Positions 50,851 to 63,294 of a stretch of 64,000 nt of DNA are shown here, piece by piece. The stretch's first letter is position 1; each line of letters opens with the position of its first letter. The notes under the pieces were generated by a model. It did no database searches. It saw only the letters and a list, made by a program, of their open reading frames with translations, and was not told the origin of the DNA. Both the position numbers and the translations under genes were made by a program. Source of the stretch: Lojkania enalia (Eukaryota > Ascomycota > Dothideomycetes > Pleosporales); NCBI GenBank assembly GCA_010094045.1, contig ML986682.1, positions 1 to 64,000 on the forward strand, in the 5' to 3' direction.

Positions 50851-53800
50851 ATCTTAGGTCTAAATTCGGTAGATTATATATAGACGTACTTATAAATAAT
50901 CTATTTATCTATTATAGTATTACAGCTTTCGCTAATAGAGATTAATTATTATAATTATAGCCTAAATAGCTCTAGGTTAAGCGGAATAATTTTCGCGTAC
51001 TATTCCTACGCCGGCGCCAAGTTTCTCTAAGTAATCTTACCTTAACACGTATACAGAGACTAATCTAAACCTAGCTACTTATAAAATATAATATAAAATA
51101 CAACATAAAATGCTTACCTAAGATACTAATTTAAAAAGCTAGCGCCAGATATAGCGCCTATTTCGACTAAGGAGCTATAGCAGTATAAAAGCCTTAGGAG
51201 TCGACTTAACTAACCCTAATCCGTAAGTATACGCTTTAGTACCTACTTTTAAGCAACAAGTGCGAGAATTATTTAGATTAGTACCGATTATATACCTTAG
51301 TATTATTTTAGCTTAGAGTTTCTCTTAGTTTAGCTTCTACTAGTCTTAGTAATTCGAAGACTACCGCTTAGATAGAGGAGTAAAAAGAATTAAGAGCTTT
51401 TATTAGTATTAATATAAGATAACGCGATTTTATTAGTGTGAAAAAAATAAAGCAGCGGATAAGAGAAATAATTAAATAATTTATACTATTCTAATTTAAA
51501 ATTTACTTCGCAATTTTATATACTAGCGTATTTATAAGGCACCCCGAGATCTATTCGGGAATCGACTATAAATCCAGTTCTAAAACTTACCTTACTTTTT
51601 CTAATTATATAATTAGTTATTATCTTCCTTTAACTAGTAACTATTTTTTCTAGAGCCTAAAGGCTTATTAATAATATCGCTCGAATATTCTTTACTCTTA
51701 TTACTACCGTTCTTATAATTGTTACTTAAGATTTCGCCGTCGACATTATCGTTGAGCCGGCTATTATCTAGTGGAAATATAGTGTCTACCCTATTTACTT
51801 ATAAGCTAGGTAGAGTAGGTACTAGCTAGCCTATCCCCTATCTAGCTCTATTAGAGATATAATCTATAAGACTTATTAGAAACTACGTGTCTGGTGTAAG
51901 GGGCTTAAGTATAATATTAAGCTTTATCAGATAGCCTATAATATTCTCTAGGAGCTTAACCGCGTAGCTGGTAGATAGTATTCTTATACCCCTCTGAGTA
52001 CGGAAGAGAGCTGTTAAAAAGGATATGTCGGCCGAGAGCGAGTAGAATACGACATCTAATAGATGCTACTAGACCTATCTAGTTGATATACTTTTTACAG
52101 AAAATCTTATTCCCTAATTAGTATACGGTGTAGTAGTAGACGACGGATTCTTAGTATTTGATTGTAGACACTAAACGCTGCTTTAATTACTTCTAATAGA
52201 CTTTAGTCCTTTTTAATAGTAGCTCTGGTTACTACTCCCTTTGCTACTATCCTTACCGTATCTTTTAGTATTATAGATACTAGACTATACTGCTAAAGTA
52301 AGTCTAGCGTCTGAGACACGGCTGGGGACCGCCTTCTTCTAAGAAAGAGATAGTTTTTATCGCCTTGTAGGGAGTATGGTGCGAGTAGTACTCGGCTTTA
52401 ATATTATATTCAGCCCTCAACTTTACCGCTTATAACTTATACTTCTAACTAGTAGAGGGCGTTTCTACTTGCGGGTTAGTAATATTATATGTTTACTGTT
52501 ACGGTTGTTATTAGTATCGCTTCTACTACTACTGCTACTACCGCAGCTCGTACTTTTAATAGTAGGAAGTCTAACTTAGTACTGTTAGATTAAAGGAAAA
52601 GGCTTATAATAGTAGATGCTTACTTTCTAACTCTACCTTATTTATCATCAGGCGTTGATATATAGTAGCTTTTATATTTATATAGTAGAAGGCCTCTTCT
52701 ATTAATTATTCGATGTTTATTATTAATAGACTAGTTAGCGGCGTTGTTAATAGTCGCTAATATAAAAGCTTACTAACTTAAGTCTTCGCTCTATTACCTA
52801 TCTCTAAGTTAATTGTATCGATCGTGCCTGTAAGGACCTTCCTATTATAATACTCCGGGGTCGAAGTATTAGGGGATTTAAGCCGATCGCCCTTATATAA
52901 ACCTAGATCTTCTTCGTACGGTTTACTTAAGTTAGCCTCTAGGACCTACTAAATATTATTAATAATAACCGTATTTCCTAGGTATTATTAGAAAATATAT
53001 ATATATACTACTATTACAACTAGGTAGGGGTACTTACCTTAACTACTACCCCTAGAAGGGGCCTACTAACGTAAAGCCTTATCCCTTATATCTTTTTTAG
53101 ACGTTAGTATTAAAACGGCTCCCTATTTATTTATAGGGTTGTTACTATAAATATTACTACTTTTTCCTATACTACCGCTAGTAATAATTAGTAAGCCTCT
53201 TAGTACGTAGTAATATATAATATTAGGCAACTAATTAGCCGTATTATAGCTAGGTTCGAAATTAAAATTAATACTAGAACTATAAACTATCTTTACTAGA
53301 GAGCTTCTTTGAGGGGAACTTAACTAAGTTGTAATCCCTACTTTATAGCTTAACAGGTACCGTAGCGGGGCTAATCTTAGTTACTATAAGGTTGTCGTAA
53401 GCATCCTCCTACCCTATAGTCTAGGGCCGGTTTATAGTAGTCCGTACTACCTATTATCTTTATTACTCTTCTTAGGTTTGCTATTACTATTATTATTTTT
53501 ATTCTCACTTATTCCCAAATCCGGGCTGAAGCTTTAATTACTACCTTTTTATCCAGCTGGAGAGCTTAATTATATTAGAGAATACAGTAACTTTGTGTCT
53601 ATTACTACCTTAGGTTCTTAACTATTACCTCTATTTGGTGAATTAACGCGGCTGCTTTAAGGTAGGTCTAAGGTTTCAACGCTATTATCTTTACTGCTAC
53701 CGTCTATATTACTAGTATTAGGATCGTTGCGGACTCTAAGAGGCGAAAGGTAGCTACTATAAGTCTATAGTAGCAGTAGTAGCGGTATTATTAGTATACA

Positions 53801-56745
53801 CATAGGACTCGGTATAATAATATCTAATTGTAGCCGGGACGACCGCCTTTTTACTAAATAAGAATCTTCCGAATCTAGTACTTTAGTAGATAAAGTATAG
53901 GTCTACTTACGTATTACGAGCGGTTAGGTCCCTATACTGATATTAATATATAATTCGTCCTACTCTAGAGCATTATCTTTACAGTGTTAAAATAGGCTCC
54001 TTATATCTATAGGGGGAATACTTACTATTATATACGCCTCTAACGTTCTCTGTAGAGAATAAGAATATATAAGCTGTATCTAGATCGGTATTAAGATTAT
54101 CTCGCACCCTATTAGTAGATTAAGTATTAGTAATACTATTACTTTCTAAAACTATATTATTATCTAGTAATATAGGAAATTCTATTACGAATTAGTAAAG
54201 TAGTACTATACTACTATTAGCATACCTTACCTGGACTAATACTATTAAAATCTCTATCTTCGACTAAGCGTATATTCTTAATACCTACAGCCTACTAGCT
54301 CTATAGTATCTATAGAAGTAGAATAGTATTAAAATCGCTTTTACTATCTGCATATATATATTAGCTAGATTTATTAGTAGTTAAGTAGCTGGAAATACCT
54401 AGGTATTATAAACCTAGGGGGGGTATAGCTCCTACTATAGCTAACAGTCCCCGATTAGAGCCCGATATATTAGTTAGAAAGTTATTAATACTAGTCTAAT
54501 CTCCCTTATATCTATAAGAGCTATCTTTATTAAAGTTGCACTCTATTATTTTAGGCTTTTCCTTAGCCTTAGCCTTAGACTTCGCCTTAGGCTTAAGTAC
54601 TGTAGGATCCTAATAAATAAAGTCCTTTAGGGGAGGCGGATAGGATAAGAGAATAGCATTAAAAGAGGCTATTTTAGTACTAAGATCTTCTAGCTGCGAG
54701 GATAAAGCTAGTCCGGAGGTTAAAAAGCGTAGCTATCTTTCCCAGCTGAGGCCGCGGCCCTTATATACTACTACTAACAACGCTACCTAATACAGACCTA
54801 CTAGAAGCCCGTATAATTACCGCGCCCTAGTATAGGGAATCAGCTATAAGGGGGTAACAAGGATAGGGTCGAACTCCGCCGCCTTATACGCCGCTGATAC
54901 TACTATATATTATACTTCTAGGCTCTATAGTAGCTCTATTATAACTAGAGTTTGACCAGCTCCCTAGGCGATTAGCTAGTAAACGTAGCGAGATACCTTT
55001 CTAAAGGTTCTCTGTATCTAACGTACCCCTTTCTATTACAGCCTGCCTATTCCTTTCTTTTAGCTAATTACAGACCGGATATTACGTCGGATAGAACTAC
55101 TAATTGCTAGCTATTCTTTCGATCATCAGCTAACCCTTTATATAGGACGAGCTATATTAAAACAACGTATAAATAGCCTATTCTCGCTAATAGTACCTTA
55201 TATAGGTTAGACGATTAGTTAAGAGGGCTCTGTCTATAGTACGCTTAGTACTATTAACTAGCTGTTGGCTGCTAAATTCCAGACACCGACTCCCTCCTAG
55301 TTATATAGAGACGTTATAACTATACCGGATATATATAAGGCGGAGCGTCTTATAGATACTATAGTAGTATTATAGAAGTTATGAAAATAAAATTAATGCC
55401 TTACGCAAGCGCTTTACCGTACTATTACTAGAGTCTAGCTCTAGTAAAACACGGGTAATAGAGCGTGGATTAGTTAGTATATTCTGTTAAAGGGCCGAAC
55501 TCGATAAGTAAGATAGAGAATAACTAGGACCAAGATAATAGCGTAAGCGCTATTTATCTTAAGACTATAAGGGTAAAGCTAATCTTTATACGAGTAACCG
55601 GCTATATTATTATTAAGAGATACAGTTCAATCGTAGTATAGATAATAGAACGGATTGGCGAGCGTATTTAACTAAAGGAGTAAGGTGCGAGAGGTAGCGT
55701 AATTAAAGCTGAGACGATAGTATAAGAACTATATAATCTATCTTCAACTAGATTATATACAAGCTAGTATGTTGTAGAACTACTAATACCTCTATAACCC
55801 AGTAGAAGAGCGGGTGATACAAGCTGGTCGGCGGTATAGTAGAGCGCTGGATGGTGAAGCAGATAGAGAGCAGCCGTCCTCCCACCCCAAATATAGCTTC
55901 TAGGTGAGGAGAGCGCATAGTTTAAAGAGTAGGAGTCTAATAGTATATTGTCGAGTAGAGCTTGTCGTGTATAAATGCTGAGAATAACTATTCTTAATCT
56001 ATATAGCCCTATAGTAAGTCGGAGCCTAGTTAAATCTGCCTTATATAACTCTCCGGTATAACTAGCTTTATAGATAGGGTAGTTTTTGCTAATTACCTTC
56101 CGCGGGCTTACAGTTCTGTAAATTAAAGAAAGGCCGAGCTGAAAGTACGCGGGCCTAACCCCTCTTATTAAGATACTATTAAGGCGTGCGAGGCGTTCTA
56201 TGTGCTTAATAATATAGTATGTTAACTAGCCTCTAAGATAAGCGGGTATACAGTTTCTCCTAAAAGGAGAACCTAATGCTAGGGTTGTAATTTATTTATA
56301 GGTAGAGTTGAGGCTGATAGTAGTAGTTATCCTGAATACTTCTTAATTACAGGAAAGGTGAGAGACCCTAAGCAGCTAAAGTCTAGAAACCAGCAAGTTA
56401 CTTATAGAGCGTTGAAAAGCAGATAGAGACTACTCAGACGCGGTATAGCACCCTTATTATCGGTTCTATCTAGGGGGGAAGTTAGAGCTATCTACTAGGC
56501 GGGCAGTACAGCAGTTATATAATTATTAGGGGGTGAGAAAATGCCTTATAGGCGAGTCCAGGCGACTAATAAGGAGAATAAGGGGTGTTAGGAGGAGAGA
56601 GATGATAGAGTAAGGAGGGTAGGCCGGCGAGGGCGGTATACTTTTATGTAATAGGGTCTGCGCACGGGCTAGATAAAAGCGGCGAGCTGCTAGGCGAGCC
56701 TCTATTTCCCGCTTCAGAAGCATCTATTTCCTGATATAGTTCCAC
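50851..56745. other. Degraded region with unresolved coding relics
   Basis: I can name no gene here. Protein-like readings without motifs occur on the minus strand at about 51,950-52,620 and on either strand at about 54,640-55,330. A short CCTTAG/CCTTAGC hexamer run lies at about 54,555-54,600 (Lys/Ala on the minus strand), and an ATATAT run at about 52,997-53,010. The last kilobase (about 55,750-56,740) is less AT-rich than its surroundings and contains a 65-codon minus-strand open frame at 56,526-56,723 rich in Arg, Leu, Ile and Pro, possibly an unmutated fragment. Confidence 0.3.
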
Positions 56746-56879
56746 TCTTACCAAAATACCTAGATATATATTATATAAATATTATACTATTAGTCTAACT
56801 CTTCTAATAATTTAACTATAAAATTTTTACTAAAGTAATAGCTAATATTAATAAGACTCTAGTTTTAAAGGTATATACT

Positions 56880-58040
56880 AACTCTATTACTAAAGTATTT
56901 AAAGAATACTATAACTTATTATCTATCTTCTTATATAAGAATATAGATAAGCTACTTAAATAATAACTATATAATTATAAGATTAAACTAGAAAATAGTA
57001 AGTAAACTAGCTTTAGTCTATTCTATAGGATATTCTAGAATAAGTTAAAGGTATTAAAGAAGTATCTTAATAAGAACTTATCTAAGGAATTTATTAGAGT
57101 AAGTTTATTATTAGTAGCTATACCTATAATTTTTATAAAGAAATCTAAAGGTAGTTTTTAATTCTATATAAACTATAGAGCCTTAAATACTATTACTATT
57201 AAAAACTAATATCTAATTCTACTAATTTAAGAAATATTAACCTAATTTAATAAGGCTAAATACTATATAAAACTTAATATTATTACTATATTTAATAAGT
57301 TAAGAATTATTAAAAAAGATAAATAGAAAACTACCTTTTATATATATTATAGGCTATTTAAATACCTAGTAATACCTTTTAACCTAATTAATATTCTAAG
57401 TATATTTTAGTATTTTATAAATAATATATTAAAATTATATTTTAATATATTTTATACTATTTATATTAATAATATTTTAATATTTAATAAGAATTTAAAA
57501 GATTATAAGTAGTATATCTAGCTAGTTCTTAAAGTCTTAAAAGTAAATAGTTTATAGTTTAATATAGATAAGTATAAGTTTTACTAGTTAGAAGTAATCT
57601 ATTTAGAATATATAATTACTATAGAAGAGATTTATATAGATTTAAAAAAGGTAGAGATAATTATTAACTAGATATATTTTAAAAATATAAAAGATATTTA
57701 AACTTTTATAGACTTTATAAACTTCTACTAATAATTTATTAGTAACTTCTTATAGAAAGTTTCTCTTTTAGTAGCTCTAACTAAGAAGAATACTTAATTT
57801 AACTAGAATAATAGCTATTAATATTCTTTTAACTATCTAAAGAATATTTTTATCTTTATACTAATTCTCTAATATTTTAACCCTAAGCTATTAATAGTAG
57901 TAGAAGTTAATATATCTAATTTTATAATAGCTAGCGTACTATCTTAAAGAGATATTTATAGTAAACTAAAATCTATTACCTACTTTTCTAAGTATATAAA
58001 TTCTATTAAAAGTAACTATAAAATATATAATAAAGAACTA
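56880..58040 (+). pseudogene. Gypsy pol fragment 1: reverse transcriptase and RNase H start
   Basis: Reverse transcriptase copies the element's RNA to DNA. Readable blocks are L-S-K/N near the start, K-G-F-type motif near 57,090, the N-Y-R-A-L-N block, W-K-T-T-F near 57,320 (TGG now TAG), Y-x-L-F-E-Y-L-V-I-P-F at about 57,345-57,385, Y-I-N-N at 57,462-57,473 and F-I-x-F-x-N-F-Y at about 57,700-57,730. RNase H begins with L-I-V-V-E-V-N-I-S-N-F near 57,890 (family VETDASDF). At least two catalytic Asp are Asn. It ends at the TA where the pogo-like element inserted. Confidence 0.8.
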
Positions 58041-59911
58041 ACGTATAGTATAATTAAGCTAATTACCTAAACGAGCTAATTATAATACTAAGACTATACT
58101 AAAATTGCGACTACTTTTCGTAAAATATTATACTTTCTTATATTCTATTATACTATATAGTATAGTAGCCTATTCTTCTATATCTATAGTATTATTTTTA
58201 TACGTCTACGAGTTATATCTAATCTTACTATACTACCTATAGTACTTTTAAGTCGGCTGGCCTCTATTAACGCGCGCCTTCTTCCTACCCTTCTTTCTAT
58301 TAGTATAAGTGCTAAACTCTTTTAGAGTAGTTAATTAAACGTTTTCTTTAATTATTAGATTACCTTCCTTCTATATATACTTTCTTTTATACGATTAATA
58401 TTATATAGCAGCTTTATTAGCTACTTAAAACTTAGTAACCTAAATATATAATAGTACGTTTTTATATATTATATATATAGCACCCTTTATAAACTATTTA
58501 AACGCCTCTACTATTAAAGTAGATAAGTTATTTAGATACTTTTAAACTCTTAATTAAACGTATATAGATTAAGACCTAAATTTAATAGAATTACTTAATA
58601 TTTTTAACTTCTAAGAGGTATCTTTAACTATAGAAGATATTAGTATACGTAATTAAACTTTAAGCTTTAATAGTACTATATCTAGGTTAAATAAAACTAG
58701 ACTAGCGCTTTAAAAGCTATTTAAAATATTACTCTTTGTAATTACTACGTTAAAAACTATTTTAAAGTAGGGTAAGAACTTAATTTTTATAATATAGTTA
58801 ATATAACTATATATTAGCTACTTAACTTAGAGCCTGTATATAGTCTTTAAAGGCGAGAAACAATCTATATCTAGTAGCTATAGTAGATGCGATAAATATA
58901 GAGGTATATAGAGAGTAATAATTTTCTTTTCCTTATAGAGTTACTTAAATTTAAGCGAGTTGTAGCTTTTATAGCTATTAAGAATTAGTAATTAATATAT
59001 ACAATTAGTATAATTCTTTATATATATGTTAAAATACTTTAACTATTTAATACTAATATCATTTATTATCTAGCCGTTATTAGTAACCTATATAGCCTAG
59101 GTTAGTAGAATATTATCTTCTTTATACTATATAGAGAGGTAGTAGATACCTATAAAGATAATAAAGGTAGTATTATCTATTCTATTACGTTAATACCCTA
59201 GATAACTATAGTCTATTTATAATTATCTAGCTAGAGCTACTTTAGTCGATTCTATCTCTTAGAGCCAGTAACTACTATTTCCATTGATATTACGCCTATT
59301 ATAAAGCCTAATTTATTAAAGTTATATATATCTTTATTAATAATACTATACTTAGCCTTTATATTTTATATAAGGTAGAACTAGCCTCCTATAACTTTAG
59401 GATTCTTATATTTAGTTCTTAAATAGTCGTACTTTTAATTAAATTTAATCTTAAGCTTAGGTATACGTTTAATAAAGTTCTCTACCTAATTCTTTCTAAC
59501 TTAGCTAGTAGAGCGCGCAGCTAGTAGTAAATTAGCTATATTTTAAATAGTAGTAAGCTATAGTAGAAATTCTCTTATATTTAGATCTAGTATATACTAA
59601 ATAATTACCTACTCTTTAGTCTTACTAAGCTTTATTAAATTAGACCGGTAATTATATTATAGAGCTATTCTTTACTTTTATATACTAAATATATTTTAGA
59701 AGATATTATAGATTAATATAACGCGATATATAGTTAGTATTATATCTTATTAAAGAGTTTAGAGTATAAGCTATATTCTAGCTTCTTTCTAAATTAATTC
59801 TATAGTTGTTAGTTATAGTATAATATTATAAAGTATAATTATTACGATTTTAGTAGAGTTTTAGTATTATAATTAGCTTACTTAGGTAATTAGCTCGCTT
59901 ATATTATATAT
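58041..59911 (-). mobile_element. Pogo-like DDE transposon inserted in the gypsy element
   Basis: An element of 1,871 bp with TIRs. The left end (ACGTATAGTATAA, then CTAATTACCTAA and CTAATTATAATACTA) is the inverse of the right end (59,911 leftward: ATATATAATATAAGCGAGCT, AATTACCTAAGTAAGC, TAATTATAATACTA). TA flanks both sides (58,039-58,040 and 59,912-59,913). It contains one minus-strand transposase relic. The gypsy pol reading continues across it, so the insertion was clean. A related copy begins at 63,295 in the same orientation. Confidence 0.85.
58100..59850 (-). pseudogene. Pogo/Tigger-type DDE transposase relic
   Basis: The minus strand reads as a typical fungal pogo-family transposase, which cuts and pastes the element at TA sites. 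From the right: an N-terminal HTH/CENP-B-like DNA-binding part with I-Q-L-x-L-Q-A-like helix and S-I-R-R-x-A-x-I-Y segment (about 59,790-59,720), the second helix region with Y-I-L-D-L-D (about 59,590), then N-F-I-K-R near 59,470. The catalytic domain has Y-N-F-N-K-L-G-F near 59,320 (family YNFDETGF; the first catalytic Asp is Asn), L-I-L-N-S-Y near 58,970 (family LDGHxSH; Asp to Asn) and P-L-Y-L-S-H-L-L-Q-L-L-D-I at about 58,890-58,850 (family PPHxSHxLQPLDV; Asp kept). The C-terminal tail ends with a CCHC zinc-knuckle-like segment near 58,170-58,230. Stops are TAG/TAA. Confidence 0.8.
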
Positions 59912-59913
59912 TA

Positions 59914-60589
59914 CTTATAATTATCTAATATTTTAAATAATAGAAGCTTAAATTAGAGGGTATAATATTTTCTATAAAAGTACTAAACGATTATAAAAAC
60001 CTATAATATTTTATAATAATAAAATAGCTAAACTACTAATAGATCTATTAGTTAGAATATTTATTAAAGTTTAACTTTAGTATTATATACTAATCTAGAA
60101 AACTTAGAGAAAAGCCTAATATCTTAACTTAAAGGTTATAAAATAAGCTTATATAAGAAAAGGCCTATAAAAGTTATTAATAGATATTATTTTATCTTAA
60201 ATTATTCTAATAGATAGAAGTAGACCGATTAATTATAAAGATTATTAATAAAGAATACCTAAATAATAATCTAATCTAATATACTCTAAAACTATAAAGA
60301 AAAGAAACCTATTAATTTAAGTTCTTAACTTTAGTTAATTATAAAGAGTATAATAACTAATTATACTACTAAGATTAACTTATAGTATTAAATTATAATA
60401 AGTTAAAGCTTAAGCTACTATAAGCTATTTATAACTTACTATCTAATAGATACTCTAGTTAAGAAAAGACTTTAGAACTACTCTAACGCAAGTACTATTA
60501 GTTAAAAATATTTAACTTAATATAATAATATATAAGTAGTTATTATATATATTAAAGAAGTAAAGCTTTTAAAGAGAAGTATTAACGTA
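59914..60589 (+). pseudogene. Gypsy pol fragment 2: RNase H end and integrase zinc-binding region
   Basis: It resumes exactly where fragment 1 stops. An L-E-G segment near 59,960 and V-L-N-D-Y-K-N-L (family VLTDHKNLEY) give the RNase H C-terminal part. After a variable linker, a Lys/Glu-rich stretch and the H2C2-like Y-x-x-x-Y...Y-x-x-Y (His and Cys mutated to Tyr) at about 60,420-60,560 mark the integrase zinc-binding domain, ending in R-S-K-A-F-K-E-K. It is interrupted at a TA at 60,588-60,589 by a second pogo-like element. Confidence 0.75.
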
Positions 60590-61708
60590 GTTTATAAGCG
60601 AGCTATTACCCTACTAAAATTTAAACAACTTAATCGCGATAATTATTAACAATATATATATATACTATAAGAAGTAATAGTCTATTAGATTATTTAACAC
60701 CTATACTATTAATTTAGCACGTTTAAATATTATAGTTAGACTGTTTATAGCGCTTACAGTTCTATTAAAGCTAGCTACTCTCTTATAGCTAAGTACTCTA
60801 ATTATAAATTTTCTTATTAATCTACCCCTAAATATTATTTTAATTAATTATATCCTTACCTATAGCTTTTATTAGAATCCTCTACTTCTATAATCGCTTT
60901 CTTTTCTATTATTTTTACTTTATTACTACCTCGTTTACTCGCTTAAAACTCTTAATTTAATTAACTATTAGTACGATCGAATGCGTTATTATTATTACAC
61001 CTTTTTAAAGCTAATTAAAGGCTATAATAATTAATATAGGTAATAAGTCTTAATATTACTAAATCCTACTATAAATTATTATTAATTAAGCCTCTAGTTT
61101 ACATATATTACTAGGTGTTTTAACTTCTTAGGGGGTAGTTTCTAGTATAAGTAGTATTAGCGTATATAGCTTAATATTAAGTTTTAATAGTACCGCCTTA
61201 AAAGCTTACGCAGATATTAGCTTCTATAATTAATCGATTATAGGCTATTTTAAAGGCTAGAAGAAAAGTAGTCTTATAAATATAGTTAATATAATTGCAT
61301 ATTAAGGCTGAGATCTTAGTATTATACTTAGCTAATAGTCTATTCGCTATAGCTTATATACTGTTAATTATAGGTAGAAATCCTCGTAAATCTTAATTAA
61401 GGATATAGCTAATAAGTACCTCCTTTTTAGTCTTTATAAGCTTCTTTAAATTCGGCTTATAATTGTATTACGCAGCTATTCTAGCGCGTTAAAAGTAGAA
61501 AGTACTTTAAGAGCAGCGAAAAGTTATTACAGCGCTATTCTTAGTTAAAACTTAACCTCGATTAATAGTTAAAATTATAAGGATAATTTATAATTTTTTA
61601 TAGGTTAATTATACGTTACTATATTAAGCTATTATATATTAATCTAGATAGGCCGTTAAAAGTTTAGTAAGATAACAGCTTACTTATACTAATAGCTTGC
61701 TTATAAAC
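60590..61708 (-). mobile_element. Second, shorter pogo-like element in the gypsy element
   Basis: An element of 1,119 bp. The left end reads GTTTATAAGCGAGCTATTA and the reverse complement of the right end GTTTATAAGCAAGCTATTA, with TA outside both (60,588-60,589 and 61,709-61,710). The TIR resembles that of the 58,041 element (shared ATAAGCGAGCT) but the interior differs, so it is a related but separate family. It holds the C-terminal half of a transposase only, so it is internally or 5' deleted and was non-autonomous. Confidence 0.75.
60660..61560 (-). pseudogene. Partial pogo-like transposase (C-terminal half)
   Basis: The minus strand matches the C-terminal region of a pogo-type transposase. 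It has F-K-A-V/G near the end of the DDE domain, then the usual P-x-P-P segment (about 61,150), then a K-T-P-S-N segment, then R-I-x-x-Y-x-D-L (family RIxxHQxSSP), K-G-V-I-I-I-T-H-S-I-V-L near 60,990, a basic Lys/Arg patch, and a CxxC...C zinc-knuckle remnant near 60,720-60,745 (C-K-R-Y-K-Q-S-N-Y, family CxxCxxxGHNxRTC). The DNA-binding N-terminus and the first two catalytic Asp are absent. Confidence 0.65.
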
Positions 61709-62840
61709 TATATTATAGATTATTAAAACTAATATCTATACCTAAATAAAGGTTTTAAGATATTTCTATAGATTTTATAATTAATCTACTAGAATTAGAA
61801 GGTTATACGAATAATATAATAGTAGTTAATAGGCTTAATAAGTATAGATGCCTAATATTATATATAAAAATCGAAACTCCTAATATTATCTAACTATTCT
61901 ATTACTATATATAGGTTTACTATAAACTACCATATATTATCACATCTAACTGCAGAATATAGTTTATTTCTATCTTCTATTAAGAGTTTTATAAATAGTT
62001 ATAAATTAATATATATATATTAACTAACTTCTATTTAAAAACTAATAGTTAGATAGAGAATATTAATATAGTAATAGAATAAGTTCTCTAAACTTATACT
62101 AGCTATAAATAAGATAATTAGGTTAAATAGCTACTAATAGTATAGTTTAAAGTAAATAATATAGTATCTAAATTAATAAAAGTCTCTCTATTTCTAGCCT
62201 ACTTTAGCTAGCACCCTTAAATAGGCTTCAAGCCACCTATAGGGATCTATTAACCACTAAAACAGTCCCTAATAGTCTAGAAAACTAATAGACTAGTTAA
62301 TAAGATAAAGGATATTATAGAGTATATTAGAGAAAAACTTACCTAAGTATAAGCGTTCTAATAAAAGTATATTAACTGTAAATATATACTAGCCCCTAAC
62401 TATTAGATTAGTAATCTAGTTTAACTAGACGCTAAAAATATACGTATATAAAGACTATTAAAAAAGTTTAATTAGAAGAATATAGACTTTTATAAAGTTA
62501 TTATAAAGGTATCTTTATATACTTATAAACTAAAGCTACCTAAATTAGTTAAAATATATTCTATATTTTATATATTACTATTATAGCTAGTTCCTAAATT
62601 ATTTAACTACTTATTTAGTTAATAAGTATAGAACCCTAAATCTATTAAAATTAATAGAAAATTAGAATACCTTATTAAGTAAATAGAAGACCTCTACTAT
62701 AACTAATAGAGATACTAGTATAAATACCTAGTTAAATAGACTAGCTATTATAATCTAGAATAGTACCTGGCTAGTAACTTTACTAAGATAACTATTATAG
62801 AAGATTATTATAGTAGAAACTTAAATAAATAAGACCTAAA
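61709..62840 (+). pseudogene. Gypsy pol fragment 3: integrase core and chromodomain
   Basis: The integrase inserts the element DNA; the chromodomain of chromoviruses directs it to methylated-histone chromatin. D-I-S-I-D-F at about 61,750-61,770 carries the first catalytic Asp. I-T-S-N-C-R near 61,940-61,960 stands for family VSDRG, so the second Asp is Asn. L-T-N-F-Y-L-K-T-N-S-Q near 62,020-62,045 (family TAYHPQTDGQ) is degraded, followed by E-N-I-N near 62,060. A G-F-K-P-P segment (about 62,226), an L-D-A-K-N-I-R-I segment near 62,425 and K-I-Y-S-I-F-Y near 62,550 (family HPVFHVSLL) precede the chromodomain at about 62,640-62,800. It ends near 62,830. Confidence 0.8.
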
Positions 62841-62869
62841 TATAATATTATATCTAGATTCTTAACTAG

Positions 62870-63190
62870 ATATTAGAATCTAATTTAAATATATTCTTAG
62901 ACGCTTATAATAATACTATATTAATCTAACCTAATTTCTAGTATAGTACTATTATATAATAATAACTAATTATACTAATACGCTTATAATCTAATCTAAT
63001 CTCTAGTATAGTACTATTATATAAATTAAACCGATCTAATTCCTAATATAATAGCATTATATAATAATAACTAATCGTGTTAATATACCTATAACTAAAT
63101 TTAACCTCTAATATAATACTACTATATAATAATAATAGACTATACTAATATACCTATAACTTTAACTAATACTAGTATTAATAACTACTA
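62870..63190. repeat. Imperfect tandem repeats 3' of the gypsy element
   Basis: Four related blocks of TCTAGTATAGTACTATTATA type occur at about 62,937, 63,002, 63,041 and 63,106, with TAATAATAACTAATTATACTAATA between some; spacing is about 65, 39 and 65 bp. They may be untranslated sequence or the start of a 3' LTR. No matching copy is seen left of the pol. Confidence 0.55.
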
Positions 63191-63294
63191 TTTAATTATA
63201 AATAACTTAAATATAATATAAAGATCTAACTTATAAGAACTTATAACTAAAAGAGGAGTACTATTATAATAATACTATAATACTTTTATACCTA

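Larger units (their letters stand above)
56746..63180 (+). mobile_element. Ty3/gypsy chromovirus-like retrotransposon relic, interrupted twice
   Basis: The plus strand reads as a gypsy-type pol with extreme C-to-T decay. Segments: 56,746-58,040 (reverse transcriptase and start of RNase H), 59,912-60,589 (rest of RNase H and the H2C2 integrase zinc segment) and 61,709 to about 62,840 (integrase core and chromodomain). RT landmarks: K-K-S-K-G near 57,140 (family KKPGG), N-Y-R-A-L-N near 57,170, and Y-I-N-N at 57,462-57,473, where the catalytic motif is YxDD, so both Asp are now Asn. A K-E-L ends at 58,038 and the expected L-x-I-I continues at 59,914, so the reading is collinear across the insertion. 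A C-terminal chromodomain is visible at about 62,640-62,800 (E-Y-L-I-K...Y-L-V-K, then E-x-Y-L-A). Gag and intact LTRs are not visible. Confidence 0.85.

Noticed and set aside
56526..56723. Minus-strand 65-codon frame as an intact small protein
   Set aside because: The reading is plausible in composition but matches nothing known and has no visible promoter or conserved feature; kept only as a note in the region entry.
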